A DNA stretch of 7,132 bases from an uncultured Collinsella sp. (lineage in GTDB: Bacteria > Actinomycetota > Coriobacteriia > Coriobacteriales > Coriobacteriaceae): positions 1 through 7,132 of the forward strand of contig UQID01000040.1 in the NCBI GenBank assembly GCA_900541045.1, written 5' to 3'. Shown piece after piece: positions 1 to 7,044 of the stretch. Below the pieces are notes generated by a model. The model searched no databases. It was not told the origin of the DNA and saw only the letters and a program-made list of their open reading frames with translations. Position 1 is the stretch's first letter. Each line of letters starts with the position of its first letter. The position numbers and the translations under genes were made by a program.

Positions 1-37
1 GGGCCAGCCCGTGGGAGGCCAGGGCGCCGCTGACCGG
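1..37 (+). rRNA. rrf: 5S ribosomal RNA, 3' end (partial)
   Basis: These bases resemble the last third of a bacterial 5S rRNA. Bases 11-17 (GTGGGAG), then AGG and CGCCGC, match the usual 3' block GTGGGAGAGTAGGNCGCCGC almost base for base, and GGGCCAGCCC at 1-10 fits the helix IV hairpin just before it. The 3' end near 35-37 is estimated from the length of the terminal helix strand after AGGG in E. coli 5S. The 5' part lies outside the window, so pairing of the terminal helix cannot be checked. No reading frame here has the codon use of the neighbouring genes. The match is from memory of the 5S consensus, not from a covariance search. Confidence 0.78.
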
Positions 38-70
38 TGGACGGCACCGAGCCGTACGCTTGAATTGAGA

Positions 71-101
71 AGGGGGAGGCCTCGCGGCCTCCCCTTTTTT
101 T
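71..101 (+). terminator. Rho-independent terminator of the upstream rRNA operon
   Basis: A 9 bp perfect GC-rich stem (73-81 with 86-94), extendable by a G-U and an A-T pair, closes a 4-base TCGC loop and runs directly into seven T residues (95-101). This is a textbook intrinsic terminator on the + strand. It lies about 35 bases after the inferred 5S end and 80 bases before the acpS promoter -10, so it most likely ends the rRNA transcript and insulates the downstream operon. The trailer between 5S and this terminator also holds a small hairpin (ACGGC 41-45 with GCCGT 51-55). Confidence 0.93.
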
Positions 102-149
102 GCGCTTATAGGGCCATCACTCCACTGTCGCTGTGTTTTTGACCCTCGT

Positions 150-179
150 TTGTTGCATCTTCTGCGAACGGGCTACAAT
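150..179 (+). promoter_or_regulatory. Likely housekeeping sigma promoter for the acpS operon
   Basis: TACAAT at 174-179 is a good -10 hexamer (5 of 6 to TATAAT). The -35 is weaker: TTGTTG at 150-155 gives an 18 bp spacer, and TTGCAT at 153-158 gives 15 bp. A better -35 hexamer, TTGACC at 139-144, lies 29 bp from the -10, too far to pair with it. Transcription would begin near 185-187, giving a leader of about 23 bases before the acpS start codon. No operator or riboswitch is visible in so short a leader. Confidence 0.6.
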
Positions 180-198
180 GTCATAGTCTGTGCAGCAT

Positions 199-206
199 GG
201 AGGTGA
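199..206 (+). promoter_or_regulatory. Ribosome binding site that sets the acpS start
   Basis: GGAGGTGA is a complete match to the 16S rRNA anti-Shine-Dalgarno. Its GGAGG core ends 5 bases before the ATG at 209. An in-frame ATG at 197 overlaps this site and has no ribosome binding site of its own, so 209 is the better start. Confidence 0.88.
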
Positions 207-208
207 TT

Positions 209-748
209 ATGGCCGAAGCCGGAATCGGCGTTGATATCGTCGAGATTTCCCGAATGAAATCAATCCTTGAGAAGACGCCCGCGTTTGCTCGGCGCGTGTT
301 TACCGATGAAGAGCGTTCGTATTGCGATGCCTCGTCTCGTCCTGCCGCGCATTATGCCAGTCGTTTTGCTTCTCGCGAGGCGGTACTTAAGGCGCTTGGT
401 ACGGGTTTTAGCCAGGGCGTTGGCCGTAAAGACGTTTCCGTAACGCGCGATAAGCTCGGCAAGCCAAAAGCGCTGCTTTCGGGTCGTGCTCTTGAAATCG
501 CCCGGGAATTGGGTGTTGTCGAGGTCGCTCTTTCTATTACTCTGACGGGTGACTTGGCTGTCGCTAATGCCATTGCGATCACCGAGGATGCTCGACCTAA
601 ACCCAAGGAAGAAAAGGTGAGCACGAAGGAGCGCGTTGCTCAGACATTTAAAGAGGCTCGTTCTGTCTTAGACGAGCTCGAACAGCTGCAACAATCTGCT
701 TTGTCGGAACATCTGGTTGATGATCCGCAAGATATGCTAGGAGCATAG
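209..748 (+). CDS. acpS: Holo-[acyl-carrier-protein] synthase with C-terminal extension
   Basis: AcpS transfers 4'-phosphopantetheine from CoA to the conserved serine of acyl carrier protein, switching on fatty acid synthesis in the cytoplasm. Using the ATG at 209, the protein is 179 residues. The N-terminal GIGVDIVE motif (5-12) carries the metal-binding Asp9, and RFASREAVLKALGTG (52-66) carries the metal-binding Glu57 and the nearby Lys61. KLGKP (82-86) is also typical. The family fold ends near residue 127, at about the usual 120-130 residues. Residues 128-179 are an extra tail: a Lys/Glu/Pro-rich linker, then a charged, probably helical stretch (about 140-165). The Ser-His pair found near the C-terminus of many AcpS proteins is replaced here (SITLT, 109-113), but E. 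coli AcpS also lacks that His. The stop codon abuts the nnr start codon, so the two are probably translationally coupled. Confidence 0.93.
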   Translation: MAEAGIGVDIVEISRMKSILEKTPAFARRVFTDEERSYCDASSRPAAHYASRFASREAVLKALGTGFSQGVGRKDVSVTRDKLGKPKALLSGRALEIARELGVVEVALSITLTGDLAVANAIAITEDARPKPKEEKVSTKERVAQTFKEARSVLDELEQLQQSALSEHLVDDPQDMLGA

Positions 749-2365
749 ATGAAACCGGTTTTGAGTACCGAGGAAGTCGTTCGCCTCGAAGATATTATCG
801 AGCGTGAGGGTACCTCGAAGGCCGAACTCATGGAGTTGGCGGGCGAATTTGCTGCCAACGAGATTTTAAAGCTCAATCCCGATCGCGTTCTTGTATTGGT
901 CGGTTTTGGCAACAATGGCGGAGATGGCTGGGTTGCCGCTGACATTCTGACGCATAAGGGCGTTGATGTAGATATCGTCTCTCCGGTTGAGCCGGATGAG
1001 ATCCCTGCCGCTCTCGCTCGTCATGTTGCCCGTCGCACTGCTGGCCGCGACGTGCACGTGTGTGTCGGTCCCTCTCGTGATGAGCTGGAGGTGCTGATTG
1101 ATAAGGCTGATGTTGTAGTCGATGCCATTTTTGGTACCGGTTTTCATGGTGATCTTCGTGCGCCGTTTTCAATCTGGATCCCCACGGTCAATGAAAATGC
1201 CGATCGCGTTGTCTCCATCGATGTTCCCTCGGGCCTGAATGCCGAGACGGGTGTGGTGGATGACGACTGCATTCGTGCCGAGCGTACGGTGACGATGATT
1301 GCTCCCAAGATCGGCTTATACAGCGCTGACGGTCCCGAATATGCAGGCGATCTGGTCTGCGGCGGTCTGTATGACCGCCTTGATGAGGTTATTGACGATG
1401 TCGACCATGCTGCCGAGATCGTGGAACCCGGTGACCTTGTGGACTATTTTGCTCCGCTGCCTACGAATATCGATAAGTACTCGCGCGGCTCGGTGCTCAT
1501 TGTTGCCGGGTCGGCGCAGTATCCTGGTGCGGCCATTATGGCTGCCAAGTCCGCTGCCCGCGCAGGCGCCGGCTATGTGGCAGTCGCGACTCCGGATGCG
1601 TGTGCCAACCTTATCCGCATGGCGCTCCCCTCGATTCCGGTCTTTGCTATTCCATCTGATTCCCGCGGTTCTTTTGGTGCCGCTGCGCGCATGACGGTAT
1701 GTGAGATTGCCAAGAAATATAGCTGCGTGCTGTGTGGTCCCGGCATGACGACATCTGCTGGTGCCATGCAGGTGGTTTCGGGTCTGCTTGAGCTCGACGT
1801 ACCGCTTATCTTGGATGCCGATGCTCTCAACTGCCTTGCCAAGATTGCAATCGATGGCATCGACAGTAATCCCGAGATGTATCGTCGTGAGCAGCCGCTC
1901 GTTATGACGCCGCATTATCGTGAGCTTTCGCGTCTCGTCGCCGGTGATGAGGTCAATGACCTTGGAACCGCGATTGCCGCCGCGCAAAAGGTTGTCTGGG
2001 CCGCCGGTTCCGATAACCTCGTTGTTATCGCTAAGGGCCCGACGACGGCCATTTGCGGTGTTGAGCGCGTGCTGCTGCCGCTCTCTGGCCCGGCGTCGTT
2101 GGCGACCGCTGGCTCGGGTGACGTCCTTGCGGGTATTCTGGCCGGCACGCTAGCCACCATGCGCGACGAGATGGACCGCTGGGAGCTGCTGTACTCGTAT
2201 GCCGTCGCGCTTCATAGCTATGCCGGTTTTGCCGCGGCGACGGAGTTTGGCGAGAAGAGCGTTATCGCGACCGATCTTATCGACTTGATCGGTCCCGCCA
2301 TGGAGTTGGCGGCAAAGGATGCGCTCGATGATCTGGGAATCACGGACGAAGGGTCGGATGACTAA
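749..2365 (+). CDS. nnr: Bifunctional NAD(P)H-hydrate epimerase / ADP-dependent NAD(P)H-hydrate dehydratase
   Basis: This two-domain repair enzyme rescues NADHX and NADPHX, the hydrated damaged cofactors. The N-terminal YjeF_N domain (about 1-225) interconverts the R and S epimers; the C-terminal ribokinase-like domain (about 235-525) dehydrates the S form, in bacteria usually at the expense of ADP. In the epimerase domain I see GFGNNGGDG (52-60), DAIFGTG (125-131, with the expected catalytic Asp125) and SIDVPSGLNAETG (157-169). In the dehydratase domain I see RGSVLIVAGS (246-255), CGPGM (329-333), LILDADALN (353-361), TPHYRE (387-392) and TAGSGDVLAG (453-462, with the likely catalytic Asp458). 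TPHYRE differs from the common TPHPGE. At 538 residues it is close to the usual bifunctional length of about 500. AGGAG at 739-743, inside the end of acpS, is its ribosome binding site. Confidence 0.95.
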   Translation: MKPVLSTEEVVRLEDIIEREGTSKAELMELAGEFAANEILKLNPDRVLVLVGFGNNGGDGWVAADILTHKGVDVDIVSPVEPDEIPAALARHVARRTAGRDVHVCVGPSRDELEVLIDKADVVVDAIFGTGFHGDLRAPFSIWIPTVNENADRVVSIDVPSGLNAETGVVDDDCIRAERTVTMIAPKIGLYSADGPEYAGDLVCGGLYDRLDEVIDDVDHAAEIVEPGDLVDYFAPLPTNIDKYSRGSVLIVAGSAQYPGAAIMAAKSAARAGAGYVAVATPDACANLIRMALPSIPVFAIPSDSRGSFGAAARMTVCEIAKKYSCVLCGPGMTTSAGAMQVVSGLLELDVPLILDADALNCLAKIAIDGIDSNPEMYRREQPLVMTPHYRELSRLVAGDEVNDLGTAIAAAQKVVWAAGSDNLVVIAKGPTTAICGVERVLLPLSGPASLATAGSGDVLAGILAGTLATMRDEMDRWELLYSYAVALHSYAGFAAATEFGEKSVIATDLIDLIGPAMELAAKDALDDLGITDEGSDD

Positions 2366-2367
2366 TT

Positions 2368-3513
2368 ATGAATAAAGCCGATTTGACGCGTTGGTCCTGG
2401 GTCGAGATCGACCGCGGGGCGCTTCGCCGTAACACGAGGGCCTATAAGAATTTGCTGAATCCGCGTCAGCGCCTGTGCTGCGTGGTTAAAGCTGACGCTT
2501 ATGGTCATGGAGCTGTTGAGTGCGCCAAGATTATGTATTCGGCCGGCGCCGACATGTTTGCCGTGGCGACGGTTAACGAGGGCGTTGAGCTCCGACAGGG
2601 CGGGATTACGAAACCCGTCCTTATCCTAAGCGAGCCGCCTATCGAGGCCATTCCGACGTTGCTCGAGTTCGATATCATGCCCTCGGTCTATACGTCCGAC
2701 TTTGCTCTTGCGTATGGCGAATGTGCCGTCGCGGCGGGCAAGGTGGGCAAGTATCATCTCGCCATCGAGACGGGCATGAACCGCATCGGCGTACATTACA
2801 CGCAGGTGCTCGACTTTGTCCGCGGTATTGATTTCCATCGCGGTATTCAGTGCGACGGCGTATTTACGCACTTCGCCACGGCCGATGAACCTTCGGGCTG
2901 GGACTACAAGCTGCAGTGCCAGCGCTTTACCGAGGCCGTTCAGGCCATTAAGGATGCGGGTTTTGAGTGCGGTATCGTGCATTGCGCCAACACGCCGTCC
3001 TCGATGCTCGACCCCTCGATGCATTTTGATATGATTCGCGCCGGCGTTGGCTTGTATGGCATGCAGCCGTGCGAGCTGAGTAGCCGTGTGATGCAGCTCG
3101 ATCCCGTTATGAGCGTTCATGCGCGCGTGACGCGCGTGGCGCACCCTGCGATGGGCGAGGGCGTGGGCTACGGTTTTACCTACCGCGTACCGCGTACGCG
3201 CGTTCAGATCTGCACGCTGCCGATCGGTTATGCCGACGGCCTATCGCGTACGCTTTCCAATCGTATGGATGTGCTGTATCGCGGCGAGCGCGTGCGTCAG
3301 GTTGGCAATATCTGCATGGATCAGTTTATGGTCGCCATTCAGTCCAACCCGGCACACGAGATTCCCGAGGCCGAGTATGGTGACGAGATGATTATTGTCG
3401 GCCGCGATGGCGATGCCGAGATCACTATGGACGAGATGGCCCGACTGCGCGGAACGATTAACTACGAGGTCGCCTGCGGCTTTGGCATGCGTCTCGACAA
3501 GGTCTACGTGTAG
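2368..3513 (+). CDS. alr: Alanine racemase (PLP-dependent)
   Basis: Alr interconverts L- and D-alanine and supplies D-Ala for peptidoglycan. The 381-residue length is typical. VVKADAYGHG (39-48) contains Lys41, which holds pyridoxal phosphate as a Schiff base. ETGMNRIG (134-141), MIRAGVGLYG (222-231, with the cofactor-contacting Arg224), VGYGFTYR (266-273, with the second catalytic base Tyr268), IGYADGL (286-292) and CMDQFMV (316-322) follow in the family order. The enzyme is expected to be a cytoplasmic dimer, with Tyr268 reaching the active site of the partner subunit. The start lies only 2 bases after the nnr stop and has no good ribosome binding site (only a weak GGA at 2356-2358), so expression probably depends on translational coupling to nnr. 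The cofactor and catalytic residues named here are all present. Confidence 0.97.
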   Translation: MNKADLTRWSWVEIDRGALRRNTRAYKNLLNPRQRLCCVVKADAYGHGAVECAKIMYSAGADMFAVATVNEGVELRQGGITKPVLILSEPPIEAIPTLLEFDIMPSVYTSDFALAYGECAVAAGKVGKYHLAIETGMNRIGVHYTQVLDFVRGIDFHRGIQCDGVFTHFATADEPSGWDYKLQCQRFTEAVQAIKDAGFECGIVHCANTPSSMLDPSMHFDMIRAGVGLYGMQPCELSSRVMQLDPVMSVHARVTRVAHPAMGEGVGYGFTYRVPRTRVQICTLPIGYADGLSRTLSNRMDVLYRGERVRQVGNICMDQFMVAIQSNPAHEIPEAEYGDEMIIVGRDGDAEITMDEMARLRGTINYEVACGFGMRLDKVYV

Positions 3514-3521
3514 GAGCCGCT

Positions 3522-4142
3522 ATGGGCGTCATGCACATCCCCGGCCATACCCATCAGGCGCCACGTGAGGTCGCACTCGAGGAGATTGAGGCTGTTTTAG
3601 GCGACTGCCATCTCTGCCAGCTCTATCAGTCGCGCCATAACATCGTGTTTGGCGTGGGAAACCCCCACGCTCGCGTCATGTTTATTGGCGAAGCACCGGG
3701 TCGCAACGAGGATTTGCAGGGCGAACCTTTTGTGGGGGCGGCGGGTGAAGACCTCAACGGCATTTTGTCCCTGGCAGGTCTTAAGCGCGAGGACGTCTAT
3801 ATCGCCAACGTGCTTAAGTGCCGCCCGCCGGGAAACCGCAATCCGCGTCCCGAGGAAGTGCTGGCTTGCTCACCGTTTTTGCGCGAGCAGATTCGAAGCA
3901 TCTGGCCCGATATCATCGTGACGCTCGGTAACCCCGCAACGCACTTTGTGCTCAAGACCGAGATCGGCATTACCAAGCTGCGCGGCAGGTTCCATCAGAT
4001 GGGCCACTTTGTGGTGATGCCGACGTTTCATCCTGCGGCGGCGCTGCGCAATCCGGCGTGGCAGGAGTTGCTGGAGGAAGACTTTAAGATGCTGGGCGAC
4101 TATCTGGAGCGGCACCCCGCGCCGGAGACCGCCTCGGAATAA
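3522..4142 (+). CDS. Uracil-DNA glycosylase, family 4 (iron-sulfur)
   Basis: The product removes uracil from DNA, starting base excision repair of deaminated cytosine or misincorporated dUMP. The four cysteines that bind a [4Fe-4S] cluster are Cys29, Cys32, Cys100 and Cys116. Their spacing (2 between the first pair, then 68 and 16 residues) equals what I recall for the Thermotoga maritima enzyme. GEAPGRNEDLQGEPFVG (57-73) is the uracil-pocket and catalytic motif, KCRPPGNRNP (99-108) carries the third Cys, and TFHPAAALRNP (168-178) is the DNA-contacting His motif. Length is 206 residues. The ribosome binding site AGGAG (3512-3516) overlaps the alr stop codon and lies 5 bases from the ATG at 3522, favouring that start over the ATG at 3531. 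The gene ends in tandem TAA codons (4140-4145). It does not share a pathway with its neighbours. Confidence 0.94.
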   Translation: MGVMHIPGHTHQAPREVALEEIEAVLGDCHLCQLYQSRHNIVFGVGNPHARVMFIGEAPGRNEDLQGEPFVGAAGEDLNGILSLAGLKREDVYIANVLKCRPPGNRNPRPEEVLACSPFLREQIRSIWPDIIVTLGNPATHFVLKTEIGITKLRGRFHQMGHFVVMPTFHPAAALRNPAWQELLEEDFKMLGDYLERHPAPETASE

Positions 4143-4154
4143 TAAGGAGCGTAT

Positions 4155-4661
4155 ATGTCCCTGGAGCGCCTGGGGGTAGGTATTTATAAAACGGTTTGCT
4201 CTGCCGATACGGAGCATTTTGGCGAGTTGGTTGCGCCGTGTCTGGAAGACGGTGATGTGCTGATCTTGACCGGCGGCCTCGGGGTGGGCAAAACCCACTT
4301 TACCAAGGGCGTTTCGCGTGGTTTGGGCGACGGCCATATGGTCACGAGCCCCACATTCGCACTCATGGCCGTTCATGACCAGGGGCGTATTCCGCTGTTC
4401 CACTTTGACCTGTACCGTCTGGAGCATGCTTACGAGCTCGAGGATACGGGCATTTTCGATGTACTGGGCTATGAGGGTGCCTGTCTGTTGGAGTGGGGCG
4501 AACAGTTCCAGGACGAACTGACAGACGAGTATCTTTCGGTAACGCTTAAGCGTGATGAGAACGATAGCGACGTGCGAACGATAACGCTCGAGGCGCACGG
4601 CGAACGCGCAGCGGAGCTTTCCGATTTGATTGATAAGGCTGTACAAGATGAGCTTGCATAA
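4155..4661 (+). CDS. tsaE: tRNA threonylcarbamoyladenosine biosynthesis ATPase TsaE
   Basis: TsaE is the ATPase that binds the TsaB-TsaD pair and drives cycles of t6A synthesis at A37 of tRNAs reading ANN codons. Walker A is GGLGVGKT (40-47) with Lys46 and Thr47. The TsaE signatures SPTF (65-68, switch-like), FHFDLYRL (82-89) and LLEWGE (111-116) follow in order. The 168-residue length is normal; the last 20 or so residues are charged and less conserved. AAGGAG at 4144-4149 overlaps the second of the tandem stops of the previous gene and lies 5 bases from the ATG. The 3' end overlaps the start of the tsaB-rimI-tsaD gene by 14 bases, which fits a gene whose product works directly with the next one. 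Confidence 0.95.
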   Translation: MSLERLGVGIYKTVCSADTEHFGELVAPCLEDGDVLILTGGLGVGKTHFTKGVSRGLGDGHMVTSPTFALMAVHDQGRIPLFHFDLYRLEHAYELEDTGIFDVLGYEGACLLEWGEQFQDELTDEYLSVTLKRDENDSDVRTITLEAHGERAAELSDLIDKAVQDELA

Positions 4662-7032
4662 CGATTACGCGCTGGTGGTGGCGCTCGATACTTCGACCGA
4701 TATGCTTGCCTGCGCGGCAAGCTGGATTGATGGGCAGACGGGCGAGGCGAAGCTGGTGAGTGGCGACCATATGTGCCGTCGCCATGCCAATGTGGAGCTC
4801 GTGAATACCGTCGACAGCGTGCTTACTCAGGCTGGCATGGACCGTGCTGACGTGGGCAGTTACGTCGTCGGTCGCGGTCCGGGTTCGTTTACCGGCGTGC
4901 GTATCGGCATTTCTACCGCCAAGGGCTTGGCGCGCGGTGCCAACGTGCCGCTGCTGGGTGTGTCGACGCTCGATGCCTGCGCATGGACCGCGTGGAAGGC
5001 TGGCGTGCGTGGCAAGCTCGGCATTCTGGCCGATGCCATGCGCGGCGAGGTGTATCCGGCTTTGTATGTGCTGGGCGACGAGGGCCCCGAACGTCAGTTT
5101 GAGCGCGAGCACGTGGTCAAGGCTGCTGTGGCGCTTGATGAGTGGCGCCAAGCCGCGGACTGGGGCCAGGTTCAGCTGACTGGCGACGGTCTCGTGCGCT
5201 ATGGCAAGCTGCTGGGCGAGGATGAGGTCGCTCGCTGCGTAGAGCGCGGCTTGTGGTGGCCTTCGGGCGAGGGCCTCCTCCTTGCACATGCCGCGGGTGA
5301 CGGCGACCCGGCCCGCGTCCTTCCGATCTATACGCGCCTTTCTGATGCCGAGGAAAACGAGCGCAAACGCCTCGGTCTTGCCGAGAGCGCGCAGAGCGAA
5401 ATTACGGGCGTTGCCGATGAGCTCGCCGGTCGCCATCTGCAATTCCGCCCCATGGGTGCGGCAGACGCCGAGGGCGCAAGTGCGCTGGAGGCCGCCTGCT
5501 TTGAAGGCGCTGGACACGAGGCGTGGACGCCGGGCATGTTTCTATCCGAGCTGGGCGAGGATGTTGCGGCGCCGCGCAGCTGGTGGGTGGCGCACGACGA
5601 CGGTCAGCTGCTGGGGCTTGCCGGTGGCATGGTCGTGGACGGTGACGTGCAGATTCTGGATGTTGCCGTCGATCCGAAGCATCGCCGCGAGGGTATTGCC
5701 CGCAAGCTGCTGTCGCACGTGAGCTACGATGCCCAGATGCTCGGCTGCACCACGGCTTCGCTCGAGGTCGAGGACGGCAACGAGGGCGCTATTGCGCTCT
5801 ATGCCTCTCTGGGCTTTACCGAGGCGGGCCGCCGCCGCGGTTACTACGGTGTTGGCAAAGATGCCATCGTCATGACGGCGCCGCTGCCCTTGGTGCTCCC
5901 GGTCGACAACGCTTCGCCCGAGCCGACGGCGGCTGAGCAGCGTGTATGGCCGCTACCTGCACCCGAGCGAACCGTTGAGGAGCGCGCCGAAATTGAGCGT
6001 CGCCGCCTGGTGCTTGCCATCGAGAGTTCGTGCGATGAGACGGCTGTGGCGATTATCGATGCGGACGGTAATATGCTGGCCAATCAGGTTTCGACGCAGA
6101 TCGATTTTCATGCCCGTTTTGGCGGCGTAGTGCCCGAGATCGCTTCGCGCAAGCACGTTGAGGTGATCGTGAGCGTCGTGGACGCGGCGCTCGAGGATGC
6201 CGCGGCATCGCTTGGTCTTGAGGGCGGAGCCATCGCGCCGAGCGAACTCGCCGCTGTTGGCGTGACGCAGGGTCCGGGCCTGGTGGGTGCTCTGGTGGTG
6301 GGCGTCGCCTTCGCCAAGGGCTTTGCCTATGCCGCCGGCAAGCCGCTCGTGTGCGTCAATCACCTTGAGGGCCATCTGTTCGCCAACCTGCTGGCGCAGC
6401 CCGATCTCAAGCCGCCGTTTATCTTCACGCTCGTCTCGGGCGGTCATACCATGCTTGTCCACGTCAAGGCGTGGGGCGACTACGAGGTGCTCGGCGAGAC
6501 GCTCGACGACGCCGTGGGCGAAGCCTTTGACAAGGTGGCCAAGGCGCTGGGTCTGGGCTATCCCGGCGGCCCCATCATTTCCAAACTGGCCGAGACGGGC
6601 AATCCCCGCGCGATTGACTTCCCCCGTGCGCTCAATAGTAGGGGAGACTATCGGTTCTCGCTTTCGGGCCTTAAGACGGCCGTGACGCTCTACATTGAGC
6701 AGGAGACCAAAGCCGGGCGTACGATTCATCTGCCCGACCTGGCTGCTTCGTTTGAGGCCGCGGTCTTTGACGTTCAGTACAAGAAGGCCAAGAACGCGCT
6801 GCATGCCACCGGATGCAAGGAATACTGCATCGGCGGCGGCGTCTCGGCCAACCCGCATCTGCGCGAGATGATGATCAAGAAGCTCGGGCGCCAGGGCATC
6901 CGCGTGACGGTGCCGCCTCTCTCGGCATGCACCGACAACGCCGCCATGATCGCGGAGGTCGCCCGCCGTAAATTCGACCGAGGAGAAATCTCGCCGTTCG
7001 ACGTCGACGCCGATCCGAACATGACGCTGTAG
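4648..7032 (+). CDS. tsaB-rimI-tsaD: TsaB-RimI-TsaD triple-domain fusion protein (t6A synthesis plus S18 N-acetyltransferase)
   Basis: Three normally separate proteins lie in one 794-residue frame. Residues 1 to about 235 are TsaB, the non-catalytic partner of TsaD, with LDTSTD (13-18) and GRGPGSFTGVRIGIST (75-90). Residues about 262-412 are a RimI-type GNAT acetyltransferase for the N-terminus of ribosomal protein S18: acetyl-CoA motif VDPKHRREGIARKLL (341-355), LEV (372-374) and ALYASLGF (383-390). A Pro/Ala/Glu-rich linker (about 413-451) leads to TsaD (452-794), the threonylcarbamoyl transferase. TsaD shows AIESSCDETAVAI (457-469), GGVVPEIASRKHVE (492-505), NHLEGH (571-576, metal ligands His572 and His576), GETLDDAVGEAFDKVAKALG (616-635) and CTDNAAM (761-767, metal ligand Asp763). 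No frameshift or internal stop is present. I chose the ATG at 4648 (TAAGG at 4634-4638) because the TsaB fold begins right after it; an in-frame TTG at 4630 would add six residues. Only the enzyme boundaries are approximate. Confidence 0.95.
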   Translation: MSLHNDYALVVALDTSTDMLACAASWIDGQTGEAKLVSGDHMCRRHANVELVNTVDSVLTQAGMDRADVGSYVVGRGPGSFTGVRIGISTAKGLARGANVPLLGVSTLDACAWTAWKAGVRGKLGILADAMRGEVYPALYVLGDEGPERQFEREHVVKAAVALDEWRQAADWGQVQLTGDGLVRYGKLLGEDEVARCVERGLWWPSGEGLLLAHAAGDGDPARVLPIYTRLSDAEENERKRLGLAESAQSEITGVADELAGRHLQFRPMGAADAEGASALEAACFEGAGHEAWTPGMFLSELGEDVAAPRSWWVAHDDGQLLGLAGGMVVDGDVQILDVAVDPKHRREGIARKLLSHVSYDAQMLGCTTASLEVEDGNEGAIALYASLGFTEAGRRRGYYGVGKDAIVMTAPLPLVLPVDNASPEPTAAEQRVWPLPAPERTVEERAEIERRRLVLAIESSCDETAVAIIDADGNMLANQVSTQIDFHARFGGVVPEIASRKHVEVIVSVVDAALEDAAASLGLEGGAIAPSELAAVGVTQGPGLVGALVVGVAFAKGFAYAAGKPLVCVNHLEGHLFANLLAQPDLKPPFIFTLVSGGHTMLVHVKAWGDYEVLGETLDDAVGEAFDKVAKALGLGYPGGPIISKLAETGNPRAIDFPRALNSRGDYRFSLSGLKTAVTLYIEQETKAGRTIHLPDLAASFEAAVFDVQYKKAKNALHATGCKEYCIGGGVSANPHLREMMIKKLGRQGIRVTVPPLSACTDNAAMIAEVARRKFDRGEISPFDVDADPNMTL

Positions 7033-7044
7033 TCGCAAAGGCGC

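Noticed and set aside
1..68. Protein-coding tail in frame 3 ending with TGA at 66-68
   Set aside because: The codons (AGG, GGA, CGG, CGA) are unlike those of the neighbouring genes, and the sequence fits a 5S rRNA 3' end instead.
197..208. Start of AcpS at the upstream ATG, adding four residues
   Set aside because: This ATG overlaps the strong GGAGGTGA site that serves the ATG at 209, and has no ribosome binding site of its own. The family N-terminus also begins right after 209.
521..553. Loss of the Ser-His pair near the end of the AcpS fold as a sign of an inactive enzyme
   Set aside because: The His is not universal: as I recall its sequence, E. coli AcpS also lacks it. The metal-binding Asp9 and Glu57 are present.
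1316..1987. A 223-codon minus-strand frame opposite nnr
   Set aside because: It is fully antisense to conserved Nnr motifs and has an Arg/His-rich composition with no recognisable domain.
4546..5517. A 323-codon open frame on the minus strand opposite tsaE and the TsaB region
   Set aside because: It covers two real genes on the other strand, shows no family motif and has no convincing ribosome binding site context. It is a by-product of codon bias.
5953..7038. A 361-codon open frame on the minus strand opposite the TsaD region
   Set aside because: It lies wholly opposite a frame with complete TsaD motifs. Its translation is rich in His, Arg and Leu with no recognisable family motif, as expected from the antisense of GC-rich codons.
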